Of a stretch of 50,187 nucleotides of DNA, positions 25,558 through 35,439 are shown in pieces (position 1 is the stretch's first letter; each line of letters begins with the position of its first letter). A program made the position numbers and the translations under genes. Location: assembly GCA_944375765.1 (NCBI GenBank), contig CALWAR010000032.1, forward strand, positions 1 through 50,187. Direction: 5' to 3'. This DNA is from an uncultured Mediterraneibacter sp. (GTDB lineage: Bacteria > Bacillota > Clostridia > Lachnospirales > Lachnospiraceae). The notes beneath the pieces are model-generated. The model had not been told where the DNA came from. It saw nothing but the letters and a program-made list of their open reading frames with translations, and did no database searches.

Positions 25558-26541
25558 ATGAACAACAGCAATTACCGATCGACACTTTATAATAAACCCT
25601 TTATCGAGCAGAGGGCGGATCCGTATATCTGCAGACATGAGGACGGAACATATTATTTTACGGCGTCTGTGCCGGACTATGACAGGATCATCCTGCGCAG
25701 CGCGCGCACGCTCGCGGGCCTTAAGGAAGCGGAGGAGGTCACGGTGTGGCGCAGGCATGAGAGCGGCGAGCAGAGCGTTCATATCTGGGCGCCGGAGATC
25801 CACTATCTGGACGGGCGCTGGTATATTTATTATGCGGCAGGGGACAAGGACGATGTATGGGAGATCAGACCGTATGTACTCCGGTGTACGGGAGAAGATC
25901 CTGTGAAAGATCCCTGGGAAGAAATGGGAATGATGCAGGCGGCGGACGGCGATAAATTTTCGTTCCATGACTTTTCGCTGGACGCAACTGTGTTTGAGAA
26001 CGGTGGAGAGCGCTACTATATATGGGCTGAGAAGACCGGCGTAGGCAAGAAAGTGTCGAACCTTTATATTGCACGGATGGAGAGTCCGGTCAAGCTGAGC
26101 ACGGATCAGGTGCTCCTGACGACGCCGGACTATGACTGGGAGAGGATAGACTTCTGGGTGAACGAGGGGCCGGCCATACTCAAACACGACGGCAGGATAT
26201 TTATGACGTTTTCGGCCAGCGCGACGGGGGCATGCTACTGTATGGGCCTCATGTATATAGAGAAAGACGCGGACGTGCTGGATCCCCACGCGTGGACAAA
26301 GCTTCGTTACCCGGTGCTTCAGACGGACGAGGGGAAAGGCGTCTACGGTCCGGGACATAATTGCTTTGTGAAAGCGGAGGACGGGGAAACAGATCTGTGT
26401 ATCTATCATGCCAGACAGTACGACGAGATCACCGGAGATCCCCTCTATGATCCGAACAGACATGCCATGGCGATGAAAGTCGCGTATGATGACCGCGGAT
26501 TTCCGATATTCTCATATGAGAATAATATCGAGTTGTATTGA
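25558..26541 (+). CDS. GH43-family glycoside hydrolase, cytoplasmic arabinosidase-type
   Basis: A 327-residue five-bladed beta-propeller enzyme without signal peptide. Candidate catalytic residues: Asp21 in RADPYIC (base), Asp about 142 in FSLDATVF (pKa modulator) and Glu about 203 in VNEGPAIL (acid). GVYGPGHNCF near 262 completes the fifth blade. It probably removes L-arabinose (or xylose) from imported oligosaccharides. The start has AAGGAGG 5-6 nt upstream. It stands directly before the arabinan ABC importer, separated by about 200 bp of AT-rich regulatory DNA. Confidence 0.88.
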   Translation: MNNSNYRSTLYNKPFIEQRADPYICRHEDGTYYFTASVPDYDRIILRSARTLAGLKEAEEVTVWRRHESGEQSVHIWAPEIHYLDGRWYIYYAAGDKDDVWEIRPYVLRCTGEDPVKDPWEEMGMMQAADGDKFSFHDFSLDATVFENGGERYYIWAEKTGVGKKVSNLYIARMESPVKLSTDQVLLTTPDYDWERIDFWVNEGPAILKHDGRIFMTFSASATGACYCMGLMYIEKDADVLDPHAWTKLRYPVLQTDEGKGVYGPGHNCFVKAEDGETDLCIYHARQYDEITGDPLYDPNRHAMAMKVAYDDRGFPIFSYENNIELY

Positions 26542-26544
26542 ATA

Positions 26545-26561
26545 GTTTTGAATTATCTAAA
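26545..26561 (+). promoter_or_regulatory. Operator-like site A
   Basis: GTTTTGAATTATCTAAA matches the perfect-arm site at 31293-31309 in 13 of 17 positions. It lies right after the GH43 stop codon, about 100 bp upstream of site B. Confidence 0.5.
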
Positions 26562-26658
26562 TATAAAGAATACAAGTTGAGCGATATATACAAAAAATAG
26601 CAATTAAAATTGTAAATAAAGTTGAAAATGACATCAATATTTAGAAATAATTAAAATT

Positions 26659-26690
26659 ATATTGAATAATCTAAATATAAATGCTATGAT
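26659..26690 (+). promoter_or_regulatory. Importer promoter overlapped by operator-like site B
   Basis: TTGAAT (26662-26667), 17 bp, TATGAT (26685-26690). ATATTGAATAATCTAAA (26659-26675) covers the -35 box and part of the spacer and resembles the sites at 26545 and 31293. A repressor bound here would block the importer promoter. The rest of 26562-26658 is AT-rich without a gene. Confidence 0.6.
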
Positions 26691-26749
26691 GTACACACAG
26701 AAGAAACTTGTCAGCAAAGATAACATGAGAAGAGGAGGAACTATTTGAT

Positions 26750-28141
26750 ATGAAGATGAAAAGGATTATTTCAGCGGGTGTTGCAGCGGCGATGCTGTCG
26801 TCAGTCATTCTTGCCGGGTGCGGCGGCTCTGATTCGGGAGAGGCAGAAGACGGGAGAAAGAACCTGTCGGTGTTTATCTTCGCAAACGATCACGAGTCGG
26901 CAGTGTACGAAGACATGATTGCCAAGTTCGAGGAAGACCACAAAGACACGATCGCGAATGTGGATATCCAGATCACGACGCAGGAAGAGTATTCCAAGAC
27001 ACTGACGGGTATGATGACTGCAGGGGATCTTCCCGATGTATTTTACGTGGGACCGGAATCTGTGGAGCAGTTTGTCGAGAACGGGTATATAGCTAATCTG
27101 CAGCCGATCCTGGATGAAAAAGGGATCTCGACAGACGGACTTGTGGCGCAGGAGGCTCTGGACAGCTACCGCTACGACGGTGAAAAGGCGGGATCGGGCG
27201 ATCTGTACGCTTTGCCGAAAGACGCGTCGGTATTCGCATATGCTTATAATAAGGATATGTTTGACGAGGCGGGCATCCCGTACCCTGATCCGGAGAACCC
27301 GTATACATATGAGGAGTTCGTGGAGATTTGCGAACAGTTTACAAAAGACACTGACGGCGACGGCGAGACAGACCAGTGGGGATGCGGTATGGCGAACGCG
27401 TTCATGCTCCAGCCTTTCGTGTGGTCCAACGGAGCGGCATATCTGAGCGACGATTACAAGACAGTCAATATCGACACGCCGGAGTTCAAGGAAGCGCTCC
27501 AGAAATATGTAGATCTCACACTCGAATATGAAGTGACTCCGACAGTGGAGCAGGATGCATCCCTCGGCGTATATCAGAGATGGCTGGCAGGCCAGGAGGC
27601 ATTCTACGCATGTGGAACCTGGGATGTGGCTGCGTTCATGGACGATGAGACTTTCCCGTTTGAGTGGGATCTGTGCGCATATCCGACACTGTCCAGCGGA
27701 AAAACGATGACATGGCTCGGGACAGTCGGCTTCTGCGTATCTGCAAACAGTAATAACCAGGAAGAAGCTACTGAACTGATCTCATATCTGTGTACAGACG
27801 AAGACGGCCAGAAAGAACTCTCGGGGATCACAGGCGGACAGTCCATCCAGCTCCCGAACATCAAATCCCTTGCAGAGGGTGAGTTCGTGACAGCGATCGA
27901 GGACGGAACTCTCGCGTTCCCGTCAAACGTGGACGTATTCTTCAACTATCTGAACGGAACGGACAAATACGAAGGAAGATTCCAGGAGACGACATATACT
28001 CCGAACGCAGAGTGGCATGACATTTTCCTGGAAGGGCTTGACAATGTAAAGAACGGATCCATGACAGTGGACGAATATATCGAGCAGGTGCAGCCCCAGA
28101 TGCAGGAGTCTCTTGACGAGGCGTGGGAAAGCGTAGAGTAA
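26750..28141 (+). CDS. Sugar ABC transporter substrate-binding lipoprotein
   Basis: A 463-residue extracellular binding protein. The signal peptide ends in SVILAGC, giving a lipidated Cys at about residue 24. A family 1 solute-binding fold follows, with KFEEDHKDTIANVDIQI, LTGMMTAGDLPDVFYVGPESV and a C-terminal LDNVKNGSMTVDEYIEQVQPQM, all typical of MalE/UgpB-like proteins. Two permeases follow directly; no ATPase gene is present, so a shared MsmX-type ATPase elsewhere is expected. The surrounding GH43/GH51 genes point to arabino-oligosaccharides as ligand. Confidence 0.92.
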   Translation: MKMKRIISAGVAAAMLSSVILAGCGGSDSGEAEDGRKNLSVFIFANDHESAVYEDMIAKFEEDHKDTIANVDIQITTQEEYSKTLTGMMTAGDLPDVFYVGPESVEQFVENGYIANLQPILDEKGISTDGLVAQEALDSYRYDGEKAGSGDLYALPKDASVFAYAYNKDMFDEAGIPYPDPENPYTYEEFVEICEQFTKDTDGDGETDQWGCGMANAFMLQPFVWSNGAAYLSDDYKTVNIDTPEFKEALQKYVDLTLEYEVTPTVEQDASLGVYQRWLAGQEAFYACGTWDVAAFMDDETFPFEWDLCAYPTLSSGKTMTWLGTVGFCVSANSNNQEEATELISYLCTDEDGQKELSGITGGQSIQLPNIKSLAEGEFVTAIEDGTLAFPSNVDVFFNYLNGTDKYEGRFQETTYTPNAEWHDIFLEGLDNVKNGSMTVDEYIEQVQPQMQESLDEAWESVE

Positions 28142-28156
28142 ATCGAGGTAAATGGT

Positions 28157-29083
28157 ATGAGCGAAACTAAAGTGAAACCAGTAAGGAAGAAGATGAACAG
28201 AGCCGAATTTAAAGAGCACTGCTGGGGACTGGCGTTTGTGTCCCCTCCGTTTATCGGCTTTCTGATCTTTATGGCCTTTCCTATCGCATTTGCGTTCGTG
28301 GCCAGTCTGACAAAATGGAACGGCATGAACGATATGATGGCCAACTTTGTGGGGGCGGAGAACTATATCAAGCTGCTGGGAGATGAAAAATTCTGGAAAG
28401 TACTCCTGAATACAGTCATCTATATGATCGGTATCCCGATCGGCATGATCCTGGCGCTTGTCATCGCAGTCGGCATGAACCGCAAGATCCGGGGGATCAA
28501 AGTGCTCCGCACATTGTATTACGTGCCGGTAGTATCTTCCCTCGTAGCGGTTGCGATCCTGTGGATGTGGGTGTTCAATTACGACTACGGTCTGCTGAAC
28601 AGCATCATCAAAGCCCTGACCGGAGCTCACGGGCCGAACTGGCTGGGCGACGAGTTCTGGGTGAAAGTATCCATTATCATTTTCATGGTCTGGAAAGGAC
28701 TGGGCGGATCGATCATCCTGTATCTGTCAGGGCTGCAGAGTATCCCGAGAGATTACTACGAGGCTGCGAAGATCGATGGGGCGAGCGGTTTCAATCTGTT
28801 CAGGCATATCACCATCCCGCTTGTCTCTCCGGTCACATTTTACCTGCTCATCACAGGTCTGATCGGAGGGTTCCAGGTATTTGTCGAGGTCCTGGTCATG
28901 GTGCCGACCGGCGGACTGAATTACAGCGCCGCGACGGTCGTGTTCTACCTGTACGATAAAGCGTTTGGAAACAATCAGATGGGTTACGGCTCGGCCATGG
29001 CGTTCATCCTGGCGATCCTGATATTTATCGTCACGGCGATCAACTTCAAAGTTCAGGACAAATGGGTTAAAACGATCGAGTAG
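28157..29083 (+). CDS. Sugar ABC permease, MalF/UgpA type
   Basis: A 308-residue membrane protein with six helices. The EAA loop DYYEAAKIDGASGFNLFRHITIPL near residue 195 docks the ATPase. WGLAFVSPPFIGFLIF at the N-terminus is the usual first helix. It begins 15 nt after the binding protein and is followed after 11 nt by its partner. Confidence 0.93.
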   Translation: MSETKVKPVRKKMNRAEFKEHCWGLAFVSPPFIGFLIFMAFPIAFAFVASLTKWNGMNDMMANFVGAENYIKLLGDEKFWKVLLNTVIYMIGIPIGMILALVIAVGMNRKIRGIKVLRTLYYVPVVSSLVAVAILWMWVFNYDYGLLNSIIKALTGAHGPNWLGDEFWVKVSIIIFMVWKGLGGSIILYLSGLQSIPRDYYEAAKIDGASGFNLFRHITIPLVSPVTFYLLITGLIGGFQVFVEVLVMVPTGGLNYSAATVVFYLYDKAFGNNQMGYGSAMAFILAILIFIVTAINFKVQDKWVKTIE

Positions 29084-29094
29084 GAGGTGGAAAT

Positions 29095-29964
29095 ATGGCG
29101 AATCTTGATGAAAAAAGTTCAGAGGTTAAAACAAAAAAGGCAAAGATCGTGGATGGAGGCGTCTTTACGATTCTTCTCCTCGGCGCTGTCGTAATGGTAT
29201 TTCCACTTGTCTATATGGTACTGAGTTCGTTCATGACCAAAAATCAGATCCTCTCTGCGGATTTCAGCATTATCCCGGATCCGTGGAAATTCGGGAAATA
29301 TGCGGAAGTGCTCCAGAAACCGGAGTTCTTAAGAGGTCTGAGAAATACGCTGATGGTGGCGCTGCCGGTGCTGGCGGTGGGCGGATTCACTTCCTCCCTT
29401 GCGGCATTCTCTTTCAGCAAACTCAGATTCAGAGGAAAGAGCAGCATTTTCCTGGGACTTCTGGCCACGATGATGATCCCGTTCGCTGTCGTCATGATCC
29501 CGCAGTATGTGATGTTCACGAAAATGGGCTGGACAAACAGTCTGCTCCCGCTGATCATCCCGGGGCTTTTCGGCAACGTCAGCATCATCTTTTTCCTGAG
29601 ACAGAATCTCACGAGCGTGCCGGACTCTATCGTGGAGGCGGCGAAGATCGACGGCTGCGGGTATTTCAGGATGTATTACGGCATATTTCTTCCCCTGATG
29701 AAAGGGGCGCTGATGACACAGCTCATCCTGTGGTTCATGGGGATCTGGAATGATTACCTTGCGCCGACCATATTTATCCAGGATGAACAATGGTTTACGC
29801 TCCAGGTCGTGATCCGCTCCTTTAATGCGTATTATGCGGTCAACAGCGACTATCCTCTTATCATGGCGGCGTCGGTCCTGGCAATACTGCCTACCCTGCT
29901 CCTGTTTTTCTTCTTCCAGAGATACATCATTGAATCGATGGCAGTTTCGGGGATCAAGGGTTAA
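29095..29964 (+). CDS. Sugar ABC permease, MalG/UgpE type
   Basis: A 289-residue six-helix permease. The EAA loop is IVEAAKIDGCGYFRMYYGIFLPL near residue 180, and the C-terminus (FFQRYIIESMAVSGIKG) is the typical MalG-like tail. It has a strong GTAGGAGG site. It pairs with the upstream MalF-type permease. The next GH43 gene starts 2 nt after the stop, so import and intracellular hydrolysis are co-expressed. Confidence 0.93.
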   Translation: MANLDEKSSEVKTKKAKIVDGGVFTILLLGAVVMVFPLVYMVLSSFMTKNQILSADFSIIPDPWKFGKYAEVLQKPEFLRGLRNTLMVALPVLAVGGFTSSLAAFSFSKLRFRGKSSIFLGLLATMMIPFAVVMIPQYVMFTKMGWTNSLLPLIIPGLFGNVSIIFFLRQNLTSVPDSIVEAAKIDGCGYFRMYYGIFLPLMKGALMTQLILWFMGIWNDYLAPTIFIQDEQWFTLQVVIRSFNAYYAVNSDYPLIMAASVLAILPTLLLFFFFQRYIIESMAVSGIKG

Positions 29965-29966
29965 AG

Positions 29967-31298
29967 ATGAAAAGAGGATTTCAACTAAACGACACCGATA
30001 TTACCCGCAACCCGGCGGTGTGGTCCCATGATCCGTCTATGATGTGGGATCCGGTCAGCCGGAGATACTACTCCTACAGCACGGACGTATACCGCCCGGA
30101 GTCGGGACTTGACAGAAAAAGAGGGATCCCGGTGAGAAGCTCCGGAGATCTGGTCCGCTTTACATACGAGGGAACCATACTGTCGGACCGGGCGGCCGCG
30201 CAGGGGGCGGACAACGGAGACTATCCGGAAACAGAAAGCTTCTGGGCGCCGTTCACGGAATATGTGAACGGCGAATACAGGCTGTACTATTCGGCCACAA
30301 AAGCATTCGGAAGCTCGGAGTCGAGGATCTGGCTTGCTGTATCGGATGATCCTATGGGGCCGTTTGAGAACAGAGGCGTTGCCGCCGACACATGGGGGAC
30401 GGACGATACAGAGCCGAATGCGATAGATCCCCATATCGTGCACAGTGATGGGAAGAGCTGGCTTGTTTACGGCTCCTTTTTCGGAGGCATATATATCAAG
30501 GAACTGGATCCCGCCACAGGACTGCCGCCGGATGGGGACGCCCGCAGCAAGGGCGTGTGCATATCGAAGAGAGCGCCGGACGGGGCGATAGACGGACCGG
30601 AGGGCGCTGCGGTGATATATGTGCCGGAGACAGGGTACTTCTACCTGTTCCAGTCTTACGGATGGCTGGGGGACGACTACGATATACGCGCAGGCAGGAG
30701 CCGCAGAGTCACAGGCCCGTACCTGGATATAAAAGGAAGAGATCTGAAAGAACACTCCATGGGAGTAAAGCTTGCGGGCAGCTATTGTTTCAGTTCCTCT
30801 GATCCGGACGTCGGACGAAGGGGAGGCGGCTGGGAATGGGGCGGCATAAGAGGGCCCGGACATGGCGTGCCGTTTTACGATCCCGTGTCTGAGCGGTATT
30901 TCTTTGTCCATCATTTCCGGGACGGAGCCTCTGTAAACCGCACATATGACAGTGAGACGCAGCGGGCCAGTTATGAAGTTCATTATATGATGATCCGCCC
31001 GATGTTTTTTATAAACGGCTGGCCCGTATTCGGCCCGGAACCATATCAGGGAGAAGAGTTTGAGCCGCTTTCTCCGGCTGATGTCAGGGGGCGCGGGGAA
31101 AGCCTTATATTTGAAGATCAGGACAACCGTATGCAGACCGCGCGGGCAGAAGAGGCGCGGGCGGACACGATATGTCAGGAGGAGTGCGTCATATACAGAT
31201 GCCCGGATTTTGAAAACGGAGGAGAAGCGGCCGTTATGACGGGAATCAACAATTCGGGGCTTGCATATTGGAAAAAATTCATGTATAGTACCGTTTAG
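29967..31298 (+). CDS. GH43-family intracellular arabinanase-type hydrolase
   Basis: A 443-residue enzyme without signal peptide. Candidate catalytic residues: Asp22 in WSHDPSMMWD (base), Asp in PNAIDPHIVHSDGK near 153 (pKa modulator) and Glu in IDGPEGAAVIY near 212 (acid). SWLVYGSFFGGIYIKELDP is a blade motif seen in endo-arabinanases. RGPGHGVPFYD and MIRPMFFINGWPVFGPEPY support that subgroup. It probably cuts imported arabino-oligosaccharides. Translationally linked to the MalG-type permease. Operator-like site C overlaps its stop codon. Confidence 0.88.
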   Translation: MKRGFQLNDTDITRNPAVWSHDPSMMWDPVSRRYYSYSTDVYRPESGLDRKRGIPVRSSGDLVRFTYEGTILSDRAAAQGADNGDYPETESFWAPFTEYVNGEYRLYYSATKAFGSSESRIWLAVSDDPMGPFENRGVAADTWGTDDTEPNAIDPHIVHSDGKSWLVYGSFFGGIYIKELDPATGLPPDGDARSKGVCISKRAPDGAIDGPEGAAVIYVPETGYFYLFQSYGWLGDDYDIRAGRSRRVTGPYLDIKGRDLKEHSMGVKLAGSYCFSSSDPDVGRRGGGWEWGGIRGPGHGVPFYDPVSERYFFVHHFRDGASVNRTYDSETQRASYEVHYMMIRPMFFINGWPVFGPEPYQGEEFEPLSPADVRGRGESLIFEDQDNRMQTARAEEARADTICQEECVIYRCPDFENGGEAAVMTGINNSGLAYWKKFMYSTV

Positions 31299-31309
31299 AT
31301 AAATCTAAA
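31261..31309 (+). promoter_or_regulatory. Promoter and operator-like site C of the ArsR-type regulator
   Basis: TTGCAT (31261-31266), 17 bp, TATAGT (31284-31289). GTTTAGATAAATCTAAA (31293-31309) follows at the expected transcription start and has perfect half-sites TTTAGA and TCTAAA spaced by 4 bp. The promoter lies inside the end of the preceding GH43 gene. The site matches A and B, so autoregulation by the downstream regulator is inferred. Confidence 0.6.
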
Positions 31310-31342
31310 ATAATAAGGTTATCTGGAAAGTAGGAAAAAGCA

Positions 31343-32263
31343 ATGTTACACATAAAGAATCTGGACGAAGGGCTGCCGGTATTCAAGGCGCTGGGATCTG
31401 AGCTTAGGATCAATATTGTGAAACTGCTCCTGGAGAACCGTGAGATGAATATGAATGAACTGGCTTCTTCACTCGGCATCACGAACGGTGCGCTCACCAG
31501 TCATATCAAAAAACTGGAAGAGAGCGGAGTGATCCAGGTCCTGACAGAGCGCGGCGGCCATGGGAATCAGAAGCTGTGCAGGGTGGCGGTCGACAAGATC
31601 CTGTTCGAGATCGACAGCGACGAGACAGAGGATGAGAACAACATTTACAATACAGAAGTAAAAGTCGGTTATTATTCAAACTATGAAGTATATCCGACCT
31701 GCGGACTGGCGACAGACCAGGCGCTTGTAGGAGAGGTGGACGATCCGAGATACTTTGCCCATCCGGACAGGATCAAGGCACAGATCCTGTGGTTTACAAA
31801 GGGGTACATCGAGTATCTCATCCCCAATCTTCTCCCCAGCGCGATGAAGATCGACCAGATCACTCTCTCGCTGGAACTCAGCTCAGAAGCGCCGGGGATC
31901 AATAATGACTGGCCGTCGGATATTTCGTTTTTCCTGAACGATGTGAAGATCGGAACATGGACGAGTCCGGGGGATTACGGTGATGTGCAGGGGATATTTA
32001 CTCCGGACTGGTGGTTCCCCAACTGGAACCAGTATGGTCTCCTTAAGATGATCGTTATCAATAAGAAAGGGACCTTTGTAGACGGACTGAAAATATCCGA
32101 TGTGAATATAAGACAGTTCAACCTTGACTATAAGAGCGCGATCCGGTTCCGTTTCCAGATCGAGGAAGACGCAAAGAACGTCGGAGGTCTGACGATTTTT
32201 GGCAGCGGGTTCGGTAACTATAATCAGGATATCAAAGTCAGGATCGCATACAGTCCGATGTAG
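31343..32263 (+). CDS. ArsR-type winged-helix regulator with a C-terminal sensor domain
   Basis: A 306-residue protein. Residues 10-95 form an ArsR-like winged helix (FKALGSELRINIVKLLLE, then MNELASSLGITNGALTSHIKKLEESG and a wing ending at KLCRV). It lacks the Cys/His metal sites of classical ArsR. The remaining 200 or so residues are beta-rich and aromatic (TPDWWFPNWNQYGLL, NNDWPSDISFFLND), which suits carbohydrate binding. It resembles the predicted regulators grouped as COG4189. Its place within the arabinan genes and the shared operator-like sites make it the likely local repressor, induced by an arabinose-containing sugar. Confidence 0.8.
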   Translation: MLHIKNLDEGLPVFKALGSELRINIVKLLLENREMNMNELASSLGITNGALTSHIKKLEESGVIQVLTERGGHGNQKLCRVAVDKILFEIDSDETEDENNIYNTEVKVGYYSNYEVYPTCGLATDQALVGEVDDPRYFAHPDRIKAQILWFTKGYIEYLIPNLLPSAMKIDQITLSLELSSEAPGINNDWPSDISFFLNDVKIGTWTSPGDYGDVQGIFTPDWWFPNWNQYGLLKMIVINKKGTFVDGLKISDVNIRQFNLDYKSAIRFRFQIEEDAKNVGGLTIFGSGFGNYNQDIKVRIAYSPM

Positions 32264-32299
32264 AGAGAAAACGGACAGGATAGAACAACAGAAGAACAG

Positions 32300-32344
32300 G
32301 GCGGCTCAGTATCTGCGGGAAACAGCAGGATGGGGCCGCCTTTT
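32300..32344 (+). terminator. Terminator behind the regulator gene
   Basis: GGCGGC (32300-32305) pairs with GCCGCC (32335-32340), with an inner TCTGC/GCAGGA, followed by TTTT. It separates the importer/regulator transcript from the lipoprotein arabinanase, at least partly. Confidence 0.55.
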
Positions 32345-32392
32345 GTCGTACCATTATGTTATTATGTGCCGGATGAGAAGAAGGAGGAAAAT

Positions 32393-33847
32393 GTGAAGAG
32401 ACGACTGGCGTGCATGCTCGTGCTCCTGTGTCTGGGAATGACGGCATGCGGAACACAAGAAAAACTGAAAGCCGATGAGCCGGTGGAGATCGAATACTCG
32501 GAGGTGTCCGTCCACGATCCGTCTGTTGTACGGGGGGACGACGGGAGCTATTATATCTTCGGATCGCATCTGGCTGTGGCGAAATCAGACGATCTGATGA
32601 ACTGGACTTATGTAAACCAGGGAGTGAAGAATGACAACGACGTCATCCCCGATGTGTATTCTGTTATGAAAGACGCGTTCGAGTGGTCGCACAGCAATAC
32701 ATTCTGGGCGCCGGATGTAGTAAAGTTAAACGACGGGAACTATCATTTATATTACTGCAACTGTCAGGGCGATACACCGGTCTCCTGTCTTGGGACAGCG
32801 GTTTCGGAGAGCGTATCCGGCCCGTATGAAAACGAGGGCCTGATGCTCAGGTCGGGAATGGACGCCCAGGAGGAGGACGAGGACGGCAATCTCTACCAGG
32901 CGGCATCAGATCCCAACACAGTAGATCCCAATGTCTTCTATGACGCGGAGGGGAGGCTGTGGATGATCTACGGCTCTTATTCCGGAGGGATCTTTATTAA
33001 GGAGATGGATCCGGATACCGGGCTCGCTCTGGAGAGCGGATACGGGGAAAAACTGCTCGGGGGAAATCATCTGAGGATAGAGGCTCCGTATGTGATCTAT
33101 AACGAAGACACCGGGTATTATTATATGTTCCTTTCTTTCGGAGGCCTGGATTCGGACGGAGGATATAACATCCGGGTGTGCCGTTCCGAGAATCCGAACG
33201 GCCCGTATGTAGACTCTATGGGGCAGGAGATGACCGACTGCAAGGGGCCTGCCGGATCTTCGTTCAGCGATGTGACCGCCGAACAGTACGGGACAAAGCT
33301 GATGGGAGGATACAAGTTTGAATGGAAAGAGGGCGAGGAGGGAGAAGACAGGAGAGGCTATGTCTCTCCGGGACACAATTCCTGCCTGTATCAGGAAGAG
33401 ACAGGCAAATACTTCGTCATCTACCACACCAGGTTCGAGGACAGCGGCGAGGAGCATCAGGTGAGGGTGCATCAGATGTTCTTTAATGAGGACGGATGGC
33501 CGGTCATCGCTCCGTACCGGTATGCGGAGGAAACAGCAGGTCCCTGTGAGGAGGGAGAGCTGACCGGGACGTATAAACTGATCGATCACGGACGGGATAT
33601 ATCGGCGGAAATGCATACGTCAGAAGAGATCGAACTTGGCAGGAACGGAGAGATCAGCGGAGCGGCGGAAGGCGAATGGAAACTGACAGGAGACTATGGC
33701 GCGGAACTGGAGATTGACGGCGACGTTTATAAAGGAGTATTTTTAAAACAGTGGGATGAGGACGGGAAAAAATACGTCATGACTTTCACCGCTGTGTGCA
33801 GCGAAACAGGCGTTTCCATATGGGGAAGCGGATTGAACGCCATATGA
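32393..33847 (+). CDS. GH43-family arabinanase, extracellular lipoprotein
   Basis: A 484-residue enzyme. The GTG start at 32393 is chosen because AAGGAGG is 5 nt upstream and it gives a clean lipoprotein signal ([18 protein letters not shown]), placing the enzyme on the outer membrane face. Candidate catalytic residues: Asp in VHDPSVV near 38, Asp in [10 protein letters not shown] near 180 and Glu in RIEAPYVIY near 227. [13 protein letters not shown] before a C-terminal beta domain (about 380-484) is the usual ending of endo-1,5-alpha-L-arabinanases of the Abn2 kind. It would cut arabinan outside the cell into oligomers for the importer. Confidence 0.88.
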   Translation: MKRRLACMLVLLCLGMTACGTQEKLKADEPVEIEYSEVSVHDPSVVRGDDGSYYIFGSHLAVAKSDDLMNWTYVNQGVKNDNDVIPDVYSVMKDAFEWSHSNTFWAPDVVKLNDGNYHLYYCNCQGDTPVSCLGTAVSESVSGPYENEGLMLRSGMDAQEEDEDGNLYQAASDPNTVDPNVFYDAEGRLWMIYGSYSGGIFIKEMDPDTGLALESGYGEKLLGGNHLRIEAPYVIYNEDTGYYYMFLSFGGLDSDGGYNIRVCRSENPNGPYVDSMGQEMTDCKGPAGSSFSDVTAEQYGTKLMGGYKFEWKEGEEGEDRRGYVSPGHNSCLYQEETGKYFVIYHTRFEDSGEEHQVRVHQMFFNEDGWPVIAPYRYAEETAGPCEEGELTGTYKLIDHGRDISAEMHTSEEIELGRNGEISGAAEGEWKLTGDYGAELEIDGDVYKGVFLKQWDEDGKKYVMTFTAVCSETGVSIWGSGLNAI

Positions 33848-33929
33848 CACGCCGGGAATGAAAGACGTCAGATACCGTCTGAACAAAAACAGATCATGCA
33901 AAATAAAAAACAGCAGGAGGCAGTCAACG

Positions 33930-35432
33930 ATGACAAAAATGGTAATTAACCCAAACAGAAAACTGAGCAGGATCAACAGAGAGATATACGGACATTTTTC
34001 GGAGCATCTCGGAAGATGCATCTACGAGGGGATCTATGTGGGAGAAAACTCCCCCATCGAAAACGTGAACGGTATGCGTACAGATGTGGTGGAGGCGCTG
34101 AAAGAGATCCGCGTTCCCGTGCTCCGATGGCCCGGAGGATGCTTTGCGGATGAATATCACTGGAAAGACGGGATCGGTCCGAAAGAGAGCCGGAAAAAGA
34201 TCGTCAATACACACTGGGGCGGCGTCGTGGAAGATAACAGCTTCGGCACGCATGAGTATTTTGAACTGTGCCGTCAGCTCGGATGCAGGACATACGTCAA
34301 CGGAAACCTGGGGAGCGGCACTGTGCAGGAGATGTCCGAGTGGGTGGAATACATGACGTTTGAGGGCGTGTCCCCGATGGCCGAACTGAGAGAGAAAAAC
34401 GGGCATAAAGAGCCGTGGAAAGTAGATTTCTTCGGCGTCGGAAATGAGAACTGGGGATGCGGCGGCAATATGAATCCTGATTTCTATGCAAATGAATACC
34501 GCAGATACCAGACATATGTCCGTGATTATAAGGCAGACCACCATATACAGAAAATCTGCTGCGGAGCCAACGTAGATGATTACGAGTGGACAAAAGAAGT
34601 GCTGTCCACGTGCTTCCGTCATTCCATCCCCGCGCAGCACGGATTTATGGACGGGCTTTCCCTTCATTACTATGTTCATCCGGAGGGCTGGGAGATCAAG
34701 GGAAGCGCCACGGACTTTGACGAAAAAACGTGGTACAGGACGCTGAACAAAGCGCTGTTCATGGAAGAGCTGATCTGCCGCCACGGCAGGATCATGGATG
34801 AATTCGATCCGGAGAAGAAGATCGGGATGATCGTGGACGAATGGGGGACATGGTTTACCTGCGAGCCGGGAACAAATCCGGGATTCCTGTATCAGCAGAA
34901 CACTATGCGGGACGCTCTGGTGGCAGGCATCACGCTGAATATCTTTAACAGGCACAGCGACAGGGTAAAGATGGCCAATCTGGCGCAGATCGTAAACGTG
35001 CTCCAGGCAGTGATCCTGACAGAGGGCGATCAGATGATCAGGACGCCGACATACCATGTGTTTGACATGTATAAATACCACCAGGATGCGTCTCTTGTGG
35101 ACAGCAGCGTCGAGACGGAGATCATCGGAGAGGAAGAGGAGTGGAAAGTGCCGAACCTGACAGAATCCGTATCCGAAGACGCGGACGGAACGCTCCACCT
35201 GACGATGACAAACCTCTCTCTGGAAGAAAGCTTTGATATCGATGCGCTTATCGTGGACAGAAGCATAAGAGAAGTAAAGGGAGAGATCGTGACGGACGAG
35301 ATGCGCGCCATGAATACGTTTGAAGATCAGGATCGCGTCCGCGTGAAGAAATTTGACGGGGCGCAGATCACAGAAAGCGGAGTGAAATTCACGATACCGG
35401 CGTGCAGCGTCCTTCATCTGGAACTGAGGTAG
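33930..35432 (+). CDS. GH51 alpha-L-arabinofuranosidase
   Basis: A 500-residue intracellular enzyme of the AbfA type. The acid/base Glu lies in [11 protein letters not shown] (about residue 173) and the nucleophile Glu in IVDEWGTWF (about 303); [20 protein letters not shown] and [15 protein letters not shown] near the N-terminus are family landmarks. The start is ATG 33930 with AGGAGG 9 nt upstream; the upstream extension to 33858 has no such site. It releases L-arabinose from oligosaccharides. It follows the lipoprotein arabinanase by 82 nt. Confidence 0.95.
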   Translation: MTKMVINPNRKLSRINREIYGHFSEHLGRCIYEGIYVGENSPIENVNGMRTDVVEALKEIRVPVLRWPGGCFADEYHWKDGIGPKESRKKIVNTHWGGVVEDNSFGTHEYFELCRQLGCRTYVNGNLGSGTVQEMSEWVEYMTFEGVSPMAELREKNGHKEPWKVDFFGVGNENWGCGGNMNPDFYANEYRRYQTYVRDYKADHHIQKICCGANVDDYEWTKEVLSTCFRHSIPAQHGFMDGLSLHYYVHPEGWEIKGSATDFDEKTWYRTLNKALFMEELICRHGRIMDEFDPEKKIGMIVDEWGTWFTCEPGTNPGFLYQQNTMRDALVAGITLNIFNRHSDRVKMANLAQIVNVLQAVILTEGDQMIRTPTYHVFDMYKYHQDASLVDSSVETEIIGEEEEWKVPNLTESVSEDADGTLHLTMTNLSLEESFDIDALIVDRSIREVKGEIVTDEMRAMNTFEDQDRVRVKKFDGAQITESGVKFTIPACSVLHLELR

Positions 35433-35439
35433 GACGGAT

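Noticed and set aside
25450..26463. A 337-codon minus-strand frame opposite the first GH43 gene
   Set aside because: It exists only because of codon bias in the GH43 gene; there is no start signal.
31343..32263. Metal-sensing ArsR/SmtB repressor
   Set aside because: The Cys/His metal ligands of known sensor types are absent, and the large C-terminal domain and sugar genes point to another ligand.
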